NCBI GenBank assembly: GCA_003152255.1
Contig: PLZT01000240.1
Location: forward strand, 1-5,441
Reading direction: 5' to 3'
Length of the DNA: 5,441 nucleotides
DNA from: Methylocystaceae bacterium
GTDB taxonomy: Bacteria > Pseudomonadota > Alphaproteobacteria > Rhizobiales > Beijerinckiaceae
Shown: in pieces, positions 4,307 through 5,441 of the stretch
How positions within the stretch are numbered: position 1 is the stretch's first letter
Layout of the letters: each line of letters starts with the position of its first letter
Position numbers and translations under genes: made by a program
Notes under the pieces: model-generated
What the model was told of the DNA's origin: nothing
What the model saw: only the letters and a program-made list of their open reading frames with translations
Database searches by the model: none

Positions 4307-4987
4307 TCACTCAACGACTTGCGAAAACATCGTTTTCGTCGCGCCCACCCATCGCCTCAATTCGGACCTTTCGCCCAGATCGAACTCTTTCAATCCATGT
4401 TCTAGAGTTGCCCGACCTGTGTAGAGCAGGTCCGCCACCCTGTCGGCCAGATCGGGGAAGGTCACCGACTTGCCGCCGGCCCCCTCTACGTCCTTACGAA
4501 TCTTTGACGCGTTAAATGTCTCGAACTTTCGCTCGTCGCCAAAATAGCCATTGCGGATCACGTGAACGAGCCCATTCGGGATTGCTCGCATGAAATCCTG
4601 AAGCAAAAGCAGGCTGTCTTTTTGCCGGTTAATCACCCAAAGCGTAACCAATTTACGATCCAGCTCGGGCAAAGACCCGTTCAGGTTTTCGCCATAGGCG
4701 GCGACGCCAAGGTTGTTTCGCGCCGCCGTATTCACAACCACTATTTTGTCTTTGTTCTGGACGCAAAGATTCACAAGTTGCATCCAACCATCGACCTCAT
4801 CCAAATTCAGGAGCTCGGTCGGGACAATTTGTTCGTAGATTTTCGACACGTCGGGATTTGACGTATCCGTGTCGATGAGCAAGACCTCACGTCCAATCTC
4901 TTTTAGATAATGGAGCAGCGCCATAGCGACCATTGACTTGCCCACACCTCCCTTACTGCCGCCAATAAAATATATACAATCCGACAT
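4307..4987 (-). CDS. ParA/MinD-like ATPase of TraL/StbB type
   Basis: A 226-residue P-loop ATPase of the ParA/MinD superfamily. The deviant Walker A is GGSKGGVGKS at 9-18, with signature lysine K12 and P-loop K17. Walker A' is LLIDTDTSNPD at 36-46 with D39 and D41. At the Walker B position the sequence is KIVVVNTAARNN (81-92): N86 stands where an aspartate is usual. Later segments HVIRNGYFGDE (142-152) and FPDLADRVADLLY (177-189) resemble the C-terminal half of the conjugation-associated TraL (RP4) and StbB (R388) ATPases more than chromosomal ParA. Those proteins act in conjugation or plasmid positioning. GGAG (4998-4995), 7 bases upstream of the ATG, supports the start. It sits 15 bases after the DNA-binding gene and 6 before the membrane-protein gene. 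A role as a DNA-positioning ATPase is inference; hydrolysis could be altered by N86. Confidence 0.87.
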   Translation of the reverse strand: MSDCIYFIGGSKGGVGKSMVAMALLHYLKEIGREVLLIDTDTSNPDVSKIYEQIVPTELLNLDEVDGWMQLVNLCVQNKDKIVVVNTAARNNLGVAAYGENLNGSLPELDRKLVTLWVINRQKDSLLLLQDFMRAIPNGLVHVIRNGYFGDERKFETFNASKIRKDVEGAGGKSVTFPDLADRVADLLYTGRATLEHGLKEFDLGERSELRRWVGATKTMFSQVVE

Positions 4988-5002
4988 AATTACACTCCAG
5001 CT

Positions 5003-5404
5003 TCAGATTTCATCCGGCTCATCTCTTCTCTCGAAGCCGCCGTATTTGGCATTGCCTTGCGGCTTTATCCCGACGTCCATGGCCTCCTTTGGTATGGCAA
5101 TAACTGGTTTTACCGCCGGCCTTTCGGCTGCGGCTATTAAATCTGGTTTACGAACCGTAGGAGGATTCGTGGTGACTTTATCGCGGGCGAGCGCCGAACC
5201 TTTTTTCAGTCTTTTTCCAGGACGAAGCGCGGCAATCTCCGTCGCATTCATGCCGTCTTCAAAGTAGCTGAAGAACGTCGTTTTGGAGATTTTCACGCCG
5301 CTATTATTTAGCTCGGCGATAATCTCGGGCCACGACAGAGAATGGGCCGTGCGCAGTTCGATAATGCGCGGGCGCAGTTTTTCAATGAGCTGACGAAGCT
5401 TCAT
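5003..5404 (-). CDS. Small helix-turn-helix DNA-binding protein, first gene of ATPase operon
   Basis: A 133-residue basic protein. Residues 1-50 form a probable helix-turn-helix domain: LIEKLRPRIIELRTAHSL (6-23), then WPEIIAELNNSGVKIS (25-40) and KTTFFSYFEDG (41-51). This resembles the N-terminal layout of TraK/StbA-type proteins that bind near a transfer origin. The remainder is rich in proline, lysine and arginine, with no clear fold. The ATG at 5404 is the only start; no upstream in-frame start exists before the window edge. A clear Shine-Dalgarno sequence is missing, though AGAAGAG lies about 17 bases upstream. It is the first gene visible in the leftward operon, and by analogy its product would bind sites upstream of itself, which are outside the window. 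Exact family is uncertain; a plain transcriptional regulator of the operon is the alternative. Confidence 0.72.
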   Translation of the reverse strand: MKLRQLIEKLRPRIIELRTAHSLSWPEIIAELNNSGVKISKTTFFSYFEDGMNATEIAALRPGKRLKKGSALARDKVTTNPPTVRKPDLIAAAERPAVKPVIAIPKEAMDVGIKPQGNAKYGGFERRDEPDEI

Positions 5405-5441
5405 AGGCCGTGTAGTATGGGCTCTTCTGCAATTTTTGTGG

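Overview
The window is GC-rich DNA (AT-rich only in short regulatory stretches). Codon use and protein families point to an alphaproteobacterium, plausibly a Rhizobiales/Methylocystaceae-type methylotroph; that placement is an impression from style, not a computed assignment. Most of the window (from about 1.75 kb to the right edge) looks like plasmid or integrative-element backbone. It carries a short single-stranded-DNA-binding protein, two families typical of mobile elements, and a three-gene operon laid out like the TraK-TraL-TraM (IncP) or StbA-StbB-StbC (IncW) maintenance/transfer modules.

Layout. (1) Positions 1-617, minus strand: the N-terminal 205 residues of an acyltransferase-3 family membrane protein, cut by the left edge. 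(2) Positions 618-693: a short divergent intergenic region with nested inverted and direct repeats, probably the operator/promoter of the next operon. (3) Positions 694-1337, plus strand: a VapB-VapC type II toxin-antitoxin pair with overlapping stop and start codons. (4) Positions 1338-1888: about 550 bases with no convincing gene. It holds hairpins, a short coding-like antisense frame, and the AT-rich regulatory region of ssb. (5) Positions 1889-2215: a compact SSB, followed by a clean intrinsic terminator with a GAAA tetraloop. (6) Positions 2302-2841 and 2892-3665: a 179-residue conserved hypothetical protein with a YQACET motif and a DUF3560-type protein, both plus strand. (7) Positions 3666-3805: a convergent intergenic region packed with hairpins and a six-run G-quadruplex motif on the minus strand. 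(8) Positions 5404 down to 3806, minus strand: a probable operon of a small helix-turn-helix DNA-binding protein, a ParA/MinD-like ATPase with an unusual Walker B, and a single-pass membrane protein, with gaps of only 15 and 6 bases.

How it may work together (inference): vapBC favours retention of the replicon. SSB, the YQACET protein and the DUF3560 protein are the kind of genes expressed when a mobile element enters a new cell as single-stranded DNA. The right-hand operon would bind DNA near a transfer or partition site and position it at the membrane through an ATPase. No relaxase, replication initiator or transfer origin is visible; if there is an oriT it would most likely lie just beyond the right edge, upstream of the DNA-binding gene. 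The most interesting item is the right-hand three-gene module with its substituted ATPase; the second is the G-quadruplex/cruciform block where the two gene sets collide.
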